Source: Aliivibrio salmonicida LFI1238 (lineage in GTDB: Bacteria > Pseudomonadota > Gammaproteobacteria > Enterobacterales > Vibrionaceae). From it: a stretch of 64,000 bases of DNA. A model generated the notes under the pieces. The model searched no databases. It saw only the letters and a list, made by a program, of their open reading frames with translations, and was not told the origin of the DNA. This document shows positions 45,282-54,420 of this stretch, one piece after another; positions within the stretch are counted from its first letter, which is position 1, and each line of letters opens with the position of its first letter. Location of the stretch: positions 3,261,166-3,325,165 of the forward strand of contig NC_011312.1 in assembly GCF_000196495.1 (NCBI RefSeq), written 5' to 3'. The translations under genes and the position numbers were made by a program.

Positions 45282-45551
45282 ATGCAAAAAGTAGAATTAT
45301 TTAATACTCATACTTTTATTAAAGAGCTCGTTAAATCTGGAATGGAAGAAAAGACAGCGGAAGTGCTAGCTGAAAACCAACTTGCAATGCTAGAAACTCA
45401 AATATCTACAAAGGCAGATATGTATGATGTAAAAGCACATATGACGGATGAGTTATCTACGATTAAAAAAGATTTGGATTGGATAAAAAAGCTGATGCTG
45501 GGTATTGGTGTGACGGTATTAATTGCTTCGCTAAAATATATTTTTTCGTAA
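45282..45551 (+). CDS. Small coiled-coil protein with a C-terminal membrane anchor (DUF1640-like)
   Basis: About 89 residues. The first 70 are helical and heptad-like (FIKELVKSGMEEKTAEVLAE, then LAMLETQISTKADMYDVKAH and ELSTIKKDLDWIKKL). The last 18 form one hydrophobic helix (LMLGIGVTVLIASLKYIF). Such proteins are annotated DUF1640/CCDC90-like and have no settled bacterial function. The ATG at 45282 has AGAGG six bases upstream; an ATG at 45222 is open but has no ribosome site. It lies between two hairpin repeats with no operon partner. Confidence 0.72.
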   Translation: MQKVELFNTHTFIKELVKSGMEEKTAEVLAENQLAMLETQISTKADMYDVKAHMTDELSTIKKDLDWIKKLMLGIGVTVLIASLKYIFS

Positions 45552-45619
45552 TTAAAGATCAGCGTTCAGATCGCTTCGCTTGCAGGTTAAAGGGGTGGGG
45601 AGGAGGGGTTGGTAAGTAT

Positions 45620-45735
45620 AGAACTAGAAACTATACGCTGCGCTAACGAGAGACTATAAGATCAAAAGCGAGTATGGTGTTGCTCTTATAGGAGCGAAGC
45701 GGTCTAGATTCTAGTTAGCGAAGCGTATAGTCTCC
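45620..45735. repeat. Dispersed palindromic repeat at 45.65 kb
   Basis: ACTAGAAACTATACGCTGCG ... AAGATCAAAAGCGAGTATGG ... TTGCTCTTATAGGAGCGAAG ... TTAGCGAAGCGTATAGTC. Its right arm supplies the stop codon and last few residues of the MATE gene read on the other strand. A G-rich fragment just left (GGGGTGGGGAGGAGGGGTTG) belongs to the second repeat type. Confidence 0.82.
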
Positions 45736-45985
45736 AATAACTTACTATGCTTCACAAACACCCACGCACTTATCCCACCCATCACATTCCCAATTGCAAT
45801 CCCAACAAACAATCCTTCCATGCCATAAAAGTGACTGCCAATCCACGCCGTCGGTAAGGTAAACACAAACAACCTCATGAAACTCCAACTGAAAGAATGT
45901 AACGGTTTTTGCATCGCATTTAAGCTGCTCACAAGCACCATCACAATGCCTTGGAATCCATAACTGAATGGCACACAAATCAAGT
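45711..45985 (-). pseudogene. MATE-family efflux transporter, C-terminal part (separated by IS66)
   Basis: Ninety residues with two or three membrane helices (FSYGFQGIVMVLVSSLNAM, FMRLFVFTLPTAWIGSHF, GLFVGIAIGNVMGGISAWVF), the end of a NorM-like MATE transporter. It continues the N-terminal part at 48302-49381 exactly when the IS66 element and one copy of the 8-bp duplication AATCAAGT are removed. A methionine allows an open frame here, but no ribosome site is visible. Confidence 0.88.
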
Positions 45986-46001
45986 GTAAGCGTGCGGGGA
46001 A

Positions 46002-47490
46002 CTACACCTTGTCTTTTACATTCCAAGGTAAAAGTGAATCGATATCTGGCGATCCAACACATAAACGATCTAGACAATACCTAATATAATCGTAAGGGAT
46101 TAATCCGTTTGCCTTTGCTGTTTCTACAATGCTGTAAAGCATTGCACTTGAATCTGCACCAGCCGTTGAACCCGAAAATAACCAGTTTTTCCGGCCGATA
46201 ACAAACGGTTTAACCGCTCGCTCTGCTCGATTGTTATCAATAGATAACAATCCATCATCAATATAACGAACTAATTTATCCCATTGATTTAATGTATAGC
46301 TAATCGCCTCACCTAATTTTGTTTTAGGTGATACTCGACTAACTGCGCTATCAAGCCAATCACGGAGCTCTTTAAGTAAATCGCGGGCTTCTGTCTGCCT
46401 AGCAACATACTTGGCTTCAGGGGAAGCCTCTTTTAATAACGATTCGATCCGGTATAGCTTTTGGATTTTACTCAATACCCAATCTGCACTCCCTGTTTTC
46501 CCTTTTACTTGAACACGTTGAGCCTCAATAAATCGTCGACGTGCGTGTGCCCAACAGCCAACTAAAATCGCTTCAGTTTGTTCATAACCTTGGTAACCAT
46601 CGGTATGTAAATACCCGTTATAACCTTTTAAAAAGTTAACTGGATGGTAGCCATGCCTGCTAGATTGATAATCATAAAGTACAATTCCAGGCAAAACACC
46701 AGAGCCTGGAGAATCATAGCCAGAGCAGTAGACCCACATATAACATTTTGCTTTTTCAACATCCAACACATTTACCGTTGTTTCATCACAATGCAGAGTG
46801 GGTTGTTCAAGCAAAATACGATGTAACTCGTTATAAAGAGGGGTAAATAGTACCGAGCATTTTATTAACCAATCCGCCATCGTTCGCCGTCCAATAATGA
46901 TACCCCCATTGCTGAAATAACGTTTCTTGACGATAAAGTGGAAGACTGTATTGAAATTTAGCCGTAATAATTTGAGCAAGTAAACTTGCGGTCGCAATCC
47001 CTTTAGGGATTGGTGACGCTGGCATTGGGGCTTGTTTAATGTCTACTGAAGTATTGTTTTTTTCACAATTTCGGCAAGCATATTTAGGACGAACATGTTG
47101 AATAACTTCCACTTTAGCTGGTACAAATTCCAACTTTTCACTGATGTCTTTACCCATCGCATGCATCTCTAGACCGCAACACTTACAAGTTTTATCTTTT
47201 ATGTCGTGGATAATAACAGTACGCGGTAAGTCTTCAGGTAAGCGTTGGCGTTTTGGCTTTTGACGAGTGTAGGTAATCGTTTGTGTGTCATCATTTTCAA
47301 TGATGATTTCTTCTTCTGTTTCATTGAATAAATCAAATTGAGTCGAGTCAGATTCACTGCTTTTACCAAAGCGCTGATGTTGAGCCAGCCGAAATTGCTC
47401 TAGAAGACGGTTATATTTATTTTCAAGCTGAAGCACAAGTGCTTTCAGCTCGTCAATGGTATCAGGAAGTGGTTTTATTTTATCAGTCAT
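46002..47490 (-). pseudogene. tnpC: IS66 transposase TnpC with a frameshift in a G tract
   Basis: The N-terminal frame (46831-47490) has a coiled-coil start (LKALVLQLENKYNRLLEQFR), a C-K-C-C-G and C-R-N-C zinc-binding region and QYSLPLYRQETLFQQWG. The C-terminal frame (46002 upward) resumes as IIIGRRTMADWLIKCS and carries LHCDETTV (first Asp), YLHTDGYQGY (second Asp) and IDNNRAERAVKP (Glu). They join at a run of five G (46903-46907 on the plus strand as C); four G would restore one protein of 495 residues. Probably inactive unless the tract is slippery. Confidence 0.88.
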
Positions 47491-47561
47491 GTAGATGACT
47501 ATATAACGATAATACAGGTAATCAATCGGTTGCCTCCTATTCTTGACTGAGAATCAACTAT

Positions 47562-47909
47562 TCAAAGGGTTGTTTGATAATGTACCGGTTGATGTCCTAA
47601 GATATCAAAACCTTGTAATAGCAGTGTCAGTTGCTGCTCTGATAATGCTAACGTATCGTTATTTATATTTCGTGGCCATTTGAAGCGGTCTTCATCTAAT
47701 CGCTTGTACCATAAAGCGAATCCTGTTTTATCCCAATACAATATTTTGAGTTTATCACGAGGCTTATTGCAAAATATAAATAGAGCATCACTAAACGGTG
47801 ATAGTTGCATTTCTTGCTCAACAATCACGACAAGGCCATTAATGGCCTTGCGAAAATCGACAAAATCACGATGAAGATAAATGGTGGAAACATCAGTAAA
47901 TACATTCAT
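47562..47909 (-). CDS. tnpB: IS66 accessory protein TnpB
   Basis: A 115-residue IS66 Orf2 protein. VSTIYLHRDFVDFRKAINGL, then LFIFCNKPRDKLKILYWDKT and GFALWYKRLDEDRFKWP are diagnostic. TnpB is required for IS66 transposition though its biochemical role is not settled. It overlaps tnpA by 4 bases and lies 71 bases before tnpC. Intact. Confidence 0.93.
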   Translation of the reverse strand: MNVFTDVSTIYLHRDFVDFRKAINGLVVIVEQEMQLSPFSDALFIFCNKPRDKLKILYWDKTGFALWYKRLDEDRFKWPRNINNDTLALSEQQLTLLLQGFDILGHQPVHYQTTL

Positions 47910-48220
47910 GATTGATACCCTTTTAATAAGAGTCCTATCCAGTGAGGTTCAGTATTAGCTGGCAATGTTAATCGCAATTTTCCGATAGAAAGTTGAATAT
48001 CTGGTAATTGTGGAGTGGCGATGATAGTTGATGTTAACGCTTCTACTTTCAAGAAAGTAGAAGCGTTAATCTTTTGTTTCCATCGTGCTTTACGTGCACT
48101 AAATGTCTTTGGCAGAATATTATGGTTACGACAAAATTCAGCGGCACTAAGCTTGCTAGATTGCTGAGATTCAAATAGAGCGTGCCATTGCTCTGGTGTT
48201 CTCTTTTTATCTTTTTGCAT
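47906..48220 (-). CDS. tnpA: IS66 accessory protein TnpA
   Basis: A 104-residue IS66 Orf1 protein with an HTH-like N-terminus: RTPEQWHALFESQQSSKLSA followed by AEFCRNHNILPKTFSARKAR. It is probably a DNA-binding helper and first gene of the tnpABC transcript, about 80 bases inside the right-hand repeat. Intact. Confidence 0.9.
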   Translation of the reverse strand: MQKDKKRTPEQWHALFESQQSSKLSAAEFCRNHNILPKTFSARKARWKQKINASTFLKVEALTSTIIATPQLPDIQLSIGKLRLTLPANTEPHWIGLLLKGYQS

Positions 48221-48301
48221 AATTACGTTCTCGTTAAATGAAAGATCGTAAGATACGCATAATGAATTTTATTTGTTAGGTGTAGTTCCCCGCACGCTTA
48301 C

Positions 48302-49381
48302 AATCAAGTACATCCACAGGCCGTGTTGAACAGCATCATCTTGGCTAAATAGATGAGATAGCGGGATACTCAGTGGAACAATTAAAATATAGAGAAACAG
48401 TTGGAAGATGACGGAGAACTTCATCGCTAAGAATATGGCCTCTTTGACTCGCTCTGGCTGTTTTGCGCCAAGGTTTTGAGCGACAAATGGGCTTAATGAA
48501 GACGTAAGTGCCATCATCACTAATAACATTAATGACTCGACTCGTTGCGCTGCACCATAAGAGGCGACCGCAACCGTACCTTGGCTGGCAAGCATCATCA
48601 TTAAAATGGCTCCAGAGATAGGGTTTAATGCGTTTGATAATGCTGCGGGAGAGCCGATTTTTAAGATCTGATGCCAATCTTGTTTTATCTCTGATGGCTT
48701 TGGTGGAGCAAGCAATTTTACTTTTCGAGTTAATACATAAAAAGAAGCACATAACGCACCAAACCAACTGATGCCACTGGCAATCGCTGCACCTTGAATG
48801 CCTAACTCAGGAAAAGGCCCATAACCAAAGATAAGTAGAGGATCGAGTACGCCATTAATTAACCCTGCCAGCATCATGATTTTCGCCGGAGTGGTTGTGT
48901 CACCCGTGGCTCGAATGGCACTGTTACTCGACATTGGAATAACCAGTAGCGGAATAGTGAGATACCAGATGGACATATATTGATGGATAAGAGGTAACAG
49001 TTTGTCTTCTGCACCTAATAATCGAAACAGGGGTTCAATGGTGAAAAAGCCAATGCTGCAAGCGATAAGAATAAGAATGACCGCTAAGATTAATCCGTGC
49101 GTTGTTAATTGAGCCGCGTGTTTACTGTTGCCTTGTCCGAGCAAACGTCCAATAGAGGCAGATAATCCAACCCCAATCCCCATCGTAATGCAGTTCACCG
49201 CAAAGGTTACGGGGAAGGTAAAACTCACCGCAGCAAGGGCATCGGTACCAAGCAATGAAATAAAGAAGGTATCCACCAAGTTGAACAGAAGAATCGCAAC
49301 CATGCCAAACACCATTGGGGTGGTGAGTTTTTGTAATACGTCGGCGATAGGTTGGGTTAGTAAACCGTGTTTATCTAGCAT
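48302..49381 (-). pseudogene. MATE-family efflux transporter, N-terminal part (interrupted by IS66)
   Basis: About 360 residues with ten membrane helices. LLFNLVDTFFISLLGTDALA and VSFTFPVTFAVNCITMGIGV, IGRLLGQGN, then IPMSSNSAIRATGDTTTPAK are typical of NorM/DinF-type MATE drug-sodium antiporters. The frame runs a further dozen residues into the IS66 end (SVRGTTPNK) to a stop at 48269. With the C-terminal part at 45711 the original protein would be about 450 residues. The ATG at 49381 is the natural start. Confidence 0.9.
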
Positions 49382-49451
49382 GGTTTTCTCGAGTGGTGGC
49401 TGGATGGGTAGTGTAGCAGTAAGAGCAGAGGCGCAACAAGTTGCTTAAGGT

Positions 49452-50890
49452 GAACAATAGGCGCCTACGGCGCAAATCAAAAGGACTCAACCTCTTCCAT
49501 TGTTGCCAATAAATCGTTTATCCTATCGCCATGCACGCATATAAACCCCTGAAACAATTATTTAATAGTCAAAATAACTGGCTTAAATTTCTTCATAATA
49601 ACAAAGCTAACCTAAGAGCGGTCGTGATTGAAAATGTCACAAAGATGCTGTCCTGTGGGACAGCGGCTTTTGGCTCTCGCGAATATCATTGTTGCAACCC
49701 TGACTGTACCCATATCAAATATATTCACCAAACCTGTAAATCTCGAGCGTGCAGTAGCTGTGGCATGAAAGCCACAGAGCGATGGATACAAAAGCAACAA
49801 CATGTCTTCCCTGAATGCGAATATCAACACATCACCTTTACCCTTCCAAACACGCTATGGCCTATCTTTCGTCATAACCGTTGGCTGTTAAATAAATTAT
49901 TCAAATGTGCTGCAAACATTCTGCTGGGATGGGCAAAAGATAAAGGAATAGATGTCGGTATCTTTTGTGCTCTTCATACTTACGGTCGAAAACTGAATTG
50001 GAATACGCACTTACATTTATCGGTCACTCGTGGGGGAATTTGTGAACGTACCGGTTTATGGAAACCCATTTACTTCCAAATGAAAACGACAGAGCCTTGT
50101 TGGAGAGCGGCTATCGTCAGTTTATTGGGTAAGGCTTATGATGAGCTTGATTTATCAAGCGAAGAATGCCCCTATATCCGTAATAAAACGGATTGGTCAC
50201 GCTTTTTAAGCAGTCAATATAATCGTCGTTGGAAGCTTCATTTTGCTAAAAAGACAAATAATGTAAAACCGACGATGAACTATCTTGGTCGGTATTTAAA
50301 ACGGCCCCCGATTTCAGCGTCACGTTTAAGTCATTACGCCAAAGGCGGAATGATAACGTTTAATTATTTAGACCATCGAACAGGAACAACAGACAGCCTA
50401 ACATTATCACCAGAAGAGATGATAAGACGGATAGTAGAGCACTATCCTGATAAACATTTCAAGATGATCCGATACTACGGTTTTTTATCAATGCGTCGTC
50501 GTGGAGAAGCTCTGCCTAGAGTTTATGCAGCTTTAGGTATGACAATAGAAGCTGAGCCGAAAATGCCAGGGTATGCCGCAATGTTAAAAGGATATGTAAA
50601 AGTAGATCCGTACGAATGTATTTTATGTGAAAGTCGTCTGGTGTTTACGAATTTCCGAGTCGGAAATTCGGTCAATGATTTAGTCACCCATGCGATAGTT
50701 CAGTCAGAATTGAGGGCAGCATAATAAGGTTTGTAGGATAAGTGTATCTAAAACTCATGAAATAGGGCTAAAACAGTTATAAAATCCCCGATAATTATAT
50801 TTTCGATACCTTTTAAAAAAACAGCGATGGTGAAATTGGCTTTTTTAGACGGGCCAATGCTAACTCAGCAACATTCAAATTCCTTACCTT
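49452..50890 (+). mobile_element. IS91-family element, copy C
   Basis: Same boundaries as copy A (GAACAATAGGCGCC to TTCCTTACCTT). It sits in the gap between the MATE gene and the glmU terminator and breaks no gene. There is no target duplication. Confidence 0.92.
49531..50724 (+). CDS. IS91-family rolling-circle transposase (copy C)
   Basis: 397 residues with the N-terminal Cys cluster (54-77), His160-x-His162 and the Tyr251/Tyr255 pair. The protein is the same as copy A. The start MHAYKPLKQL lies about 75 bases inside the element. Intact and likely able to act on all three copies. Confidence 0.93.
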   Translation: MHAYKPLKQLFNSQNNWLKFLHNNKANLRAVVIENVTKMLSCGTAAFGSREYHCCNPDCTHIKYIHQTCKSRACSSCGMKATERWIQKQQHVFPECEYQHITFTLPNTLWPIFRHNRWLLNKLFKCAANILLGWAKDKGIDVGIFCALHTYGRKLNWNTHLHLSVTRGGICERTGLWKPIYFQMKTTEPCWRAAIVSLLGKAYDELDLSSEECPYIRNKTDWSRFLSSQYNRRWKLHFAKKTNNVKPTMNYLGRYLKRPPISASRLSHYAKGGMITFNYLDHRTGTTDSLTLSPEEMIRRIVEHYPDKHFKMIRYYGFLSMRRRGEALPRVYAALGMTIEAEPKMPGYAAMLKGYVKVDPYECILCESRLVFTNFRVGNSVNDLVTHAIVQSELRAA

Positions 50891-50902
50891 TTAAATAGGC
50901 AT

Positions 50903-50931
50903 AAAAAAAGAAGCCATAATGACTTCTTCTT
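50903..50931 (-). terminator. Rho-independent terminator of glmU
   Basis: On the minus strand AAGAAG and CTTCTT pair around TCATTATGG, followed by a run of seven T. It stands 18 bases past the glmU stop. Confidence 0.8.
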
Positions 50932-50948
50932 AATTTGATTAACTCATC

Positions 50949-52307
50949 TTACTTTTTTGTTGGTCGTTGCCAATGTTCAATTCGGCGCTCTTTTGCACGA
51001 CTGATCATCAATTCATTTTCGGCGACATCTTTAGTCACCGTAGAACCCGCACCAATCGTTGCACCATTACCAATAGTAACAGGAGCAATTAATTGGCTAT
51101 CTGAACCAACAAACACATCATCACCAATAATGGTTTTAAATTTATTTGCACCATCATAATTACAAGTAATAACACCAGCACCAACATTTACACGCTTACC
51201 AATCTCTGCATCACCCAAATACGTTAAATGATTTGCTTTTGAGCCTTCACCTAAACGTACATTTTTGACTTCAACAAAATTACCTACATGCGCATCATTA
51301 CACAATTCTGCACCTGGACGTAAACGAGTAAATGGACCAACAGTACACTTCTCACCAACCGTTGCGCCTTCAATCACGCTGTATGGACGAATAATTGTAT
51401 TATCATCAATCTCACAATCTTTAAGTACACAACCAGCACCAATGACAACATTGTCACCTAAGGTAACATTACCTTCAATGATCACATTAACATCGATCTC
51501 AATATCCATACCACATTGCAATGATCCTCGAAGATCGAAACGACTAGGATCACGAAGCATTACGCCTTGCTCTAGCAATTTCTGAGCTTGCGCTGCTTGA
51601 TATGCTCTCTCTAAACGAGCCAATTGTGCACGATCATTAACCCCTTCAACTTCAATAGGGCTAACAGGGTGTACCGCTTCAACTGCACGACCTTCATCAT
51701 GAGCAGCAGCAATGATATCCGTTAGATAATACTCACCTTGTGCATTTTCATTTTTCAACGCCGCTAACCAGCGCTTTAAATCACCGCCCGTAGCAACCAT
51801 CACACCGGTGTTAATCTCTTTAATGAGCTTTTGCTCTTCTGTCGCGTCTTTTTGCTCTACAATCGCAATGACAGGGCCATTACGACGAATAATACGACCA
51901 TAACCCATCGGGTTATCTAAAACGACAGTCAAAAGAGCAATACCACCAGTAGGTTGAGCATCTAATAAGTTTTCAACCGTTGCAGTACTGATCAATGGAA
52001 CATCGCCATAAAGGATCAATACTTTTTCATCATCAGAAAATTCTGGTGATGCTTGATTAACGGCATGACCTGTACCCAGTTGTTCAGCTTGAAGTACCCA
52101 AGTTACTCTCTCTTGGCCTAACTCAGCTTGCATTTGATCACCACCGTGACCATAAACAAGGTGAATATTTTTAGCCCCTAAACCTTCACATGTATCGATC
52201 ACATGTTTCGCCATAGGTTTACCCGCTAAAGTATGAAGTACTTTAGGTTTATTTGAATACATGCGAGTGCCTTTACCCGCTGCAAGAATTACTGCACTGA
52301 AGTTCAT
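50949..52307 (-). CDS. glmU: Bifunctional GlcNAc-1-phosphate uridyltransferase / glucosamine-1-phosphate acetyltransferase
   Basis: Makes UDP-GlcNAc, the precursor of peptidoglycan, lipid A and the sialic acid and WbpM-type sugars encoded in this window. It has 452 residues. Residues 1-228 are the pyrophosphorylase ([37 protein letters not shown]). The rest is a left-handed beta-helix acetyltransferase ([51 protein letters not shown]). The ATG at 52307 gives the usual start. It lies just downstream of the atp operon, as in other gammaproteobacteria, but an atp terminator separates them. Confidence 0.97.
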
Positions 52308-52497
52308 AAAAAGCCCATTCTATTTTTTATGCTGACTTAATTTGCCTAGCTTTATTAAATACCAAAAACACTAAATCCATTATTTACTTCATGAATATTA
52401 TTCATAAATAACCAATGGAATTAATATGCGGGCTAAATTATATGCTAAAAAGCATCGAATAAGATGAAAGATAAGTAAGAATTGCGAAAAACAGCCA

Positions 52498-52528
52498 AAG
52501 AAAAGGCGACCAATAGGCCGCCTTCTTT
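52498..52528 (-). terminator. Rho-independent terminator of the atp operon
   Basis: On the minus strand AAGGCGGCC pairs with GGTCGCCTT around TATT, followed by TTTCTTT. It lies 15 bases past the atpC stop. Confidence 0.82.
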
Positions 52529-52542
52529 CTAATGGTGCTTGA

Positions 52543-52965
52543 TTAACGCGAACGTTTTGTCAGTTCGATAACTCGAAGCTGTGCGATCGCTTTAGCCAAA
52601 TCACTGGCCGCTTGAGCGAAGTTAATGTCGCCATGCTGATTCTTAATATTTTCCTCAGCCTTGCGTTTAGCTTCTTCTGCCTTAGCTGCGTCTAGGTCTT
52701 CACCACGGATAGCGGTATCTGCGAGAACAGTTGCCGAACCAGGTTGAACCTCAACAATACCACCAGAGACATAAATGTACTCTTCGTGGCCATGTTGTTT
52801 AACAATACGCACCATACCAGGCGTGATAGCGGTCAGCAGCGGTGTGTGTCCATGGAAAATACCAAGTTCACCCTCGCTACCGGTCACCTGAATCGTTTCA
52901 ACAAGCCCTGAGAATAAACTTTTCTCAGCACTTACAACGTCCAGATGAAAGGTCATTGCTGCCAT
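52543..52965 (-). CDS. atpC: F1F0 ATP synthase subunit epsilon
   Basis: Part of the central stalk of F1, linking gamma to the c ring and inhibiting ATP hydrolysis through its C-terminal helices. It has 140 residues. The N-terminal beta-sandwich (FHLDVVSAEKSLFSGLVETI, GSEGELGIFHGHTPLLTAI) and the C-terminal helical hairpin (LDAAKAEEAKRKAEENIKNQ) are present. It is the last gene of the operon, 18 bases after atpD, and is followed by the terminator. Confidence 0.96.
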   Translation of the reverse strand: MAAMTFHLDVVSAEKSLFSGLVETIQVTGSEGELGIFHGHTPLLTAITPGMVRIVKQHGHEEYIYVSGGIVEVQPGSATVLADTAIRGEDLDAAKAEEAKRKAEENIKNQHGDINFAQAASDLAKAIAQLRVIELTKRSR

Positions 52966-52983
52966 ATCGCCTCCTAATCAGCC

Positions 52984-54387
52984 TTATAGCTTCTTCGCAT
53001 TCTCAAGCGCATCTTCAATTCTACCGCAGTACATGAAGGCTTGCTCAGGAACGTCATCGTAATCACCAGCTAATAAACCCTTAAAGCCAGCTAATGTGTC
53101 TTTAAGTGATACGTAAATACCAGGGTCGCCTGTGAATACTTCTGCTACATGGTAAGGTTGAGTTAAGAACTTCTCAATCTTACGGGCACGAGATACAACT
53201 TGCTTATCTTCTTCAGATAGCTCGTCCATACCTAGGATAGCAATAATGTCTTTTAGCTCTTTATAACGCTGTAATGTAGATTGTACATTACGGGCGATAT
53301 CATAGTGCTCTTGACCAACAACAAGTGGATCAAGTTGACGAGATGTAGAATCTAACGGGTCAATCGCTGGGTATAAACCCATAGATGCGATATTACGGTT
53401 AAGTACAACTGTCGCATCTAAGTGAGCAAACGTTGTTGCTGGAGATGGATCCGTTAAGTCATCCGCAGGTACATATACCGCTTGAACTGAAGTGATAGAA
53501 CCACTACGAGTTGAAGTGATACGTTCCTGAAGAACACCCATCTCTTCAGCTAGTGTAGGTTGGTAACCTACCGCTGATGGCATACGACCTAGCAGAGCTG
53601 ATACTTCAGTTCCGGCAAGCGTATAACGATAGATGTTATCAATGAATAGTAAAACGTCACGACCTTCGTCACGGAAACGCTCAGCCATTGTTAGACCAGT
53701 CAAAGCAACACGTAAACGGTTACCCGGTGGCTCATTCATTTGACCGTAAACCATCGCTACTTTTGATTCTTCAGGATGTTCGATGTTTACAACACCTGCT
53801 TCCTGCATTTCAAAGTAGAAATCATTACCTTCACGAGTACGCTCACCTACACCTGCAAACACAGATAGGCCAGAGTGCTGTAGTGCGATGTTATTGATAA
53901 GTTCCATCATGTTGACGGTCTTACCTACACCAGCACCACCGAATAGACCGATTTTACCACCCTTAGCGAATGGACAAATCAAATCGATTACTTTAACACC
54001 CGTCTCTAGAAGTTCAGTCGAGTTTGCCTGCTCTTCATAGCTAGGCGCTGCACGGTGAATGGAATAATGCTCTTCAGCACCAATTTCACCACACTCATCA
54101 ATCGCGTCCCCAAGAACGTTCATGATACGGCCTAACGTTTTAGTACCCACTGGAACAGTAATTGGCGCGCCAGTATTTTCTACTGTTAAGCCACGACGTA
54201 AACCATCTGAGCTACCCATTACGATTGCGCGAACAACGCCACCGCCAATCTGCTGTTGAACTTCAAGAACAAGACGTTCTTTTGCATCAACAACATTCAG
54301 AGCATCGTATACACGAGGTACACTGCCTTGTGGGAACTCTACATCGACTACCGCACCGATGATCTGTACGATCTTACCTGTAGTCAT
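52984..54387 (-). CDS. atpD: F1F0 ATP synthase subunit beta
   Basis: Catalytic subunit of F1. It has 467 residues. The Walker A loop GGAGVGKTVNMMELI lies near residue 150, GERTREGNDFYFEM holds the catalytic Glu, and VLLFIDNIYRYTLAGTE is the Walker B region. Normal TDPAPATTFAHLDA-type sequence follows, here read as TDPSPATTFAHLDA. The usual D-N-I-F-R-F/Y motif appears as DNIYRYT. Closely spaced with atpG (33 bases) and atpC. Confidence 0.97.
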   Translation of the reverse strand: MTTGKIVQIIGAVVDVEFPQGSVPRVYDALNVVDAKERLVLEVQQQIGGGVVRAIVMGSSDGLRRGLTVENTGAPITVPVGTKTLGRIMNVLGDAIDECGEIGAEEHYSIHRAAPSYEEQANSTELLETGVKVIDLICPFAKGGKIGLFGGAGVGKTVNMMELINNIALQHSGLSVFAGVGERTREGNDFYFEMQEAGVVNIEHPEESKVAMVYGQMNEPPGNRLRVALTGLTMAERFRDEGRDVLLFIDNIYRYTLAGTEVSALLGRMPSAVGYQPTLAEEMGVLQERITSTRSGSITSVQAVYVPADDLTDPSPATTFAHLDATVVLNRNIASMGLYPAIDPLDSTSRQLDPLVVGQEHYDIARNVQSTLQRYKELKDIIAILGMDELSEEDKQVVSRARKIEKFLTQPYHVAEVFTGDPGIYVSLKDTLAGFKGLLAGDYDDVPEQAFMYCGRIEDALENAKKL

Positions 54388-54420
54388 CGTTAATCCTCTA
54401 AACTGTTTAAATACCTATGC

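Larger units (their letters stand above)
45986..48301 (-). mobile_element. IS66-family element with intact ends and 8-bp target duplication
   Basis: 2316 bp. The terminal inverted repeats read GTAAGCGTGCGGGGAACTAC on the left, with the complement GTAGTTCCCCGCACGCTTAC on the right. AATCAAGT flanks both sides (45978-45985 and 48302-48309), the length expected for IS66. It carries tnpA, tnpB and a frameshifted tnpC on the minus strand. Confidence 0.96.

Noticed and set aside
33385..45735. Possible CRISPR array or integron attC-like array formed by the recurring repeats
   Set aside because: The repeats are long, palindromic, modular and separated by whole genes, without regular spacers, cas genes or an integrase. 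They do not form an array.
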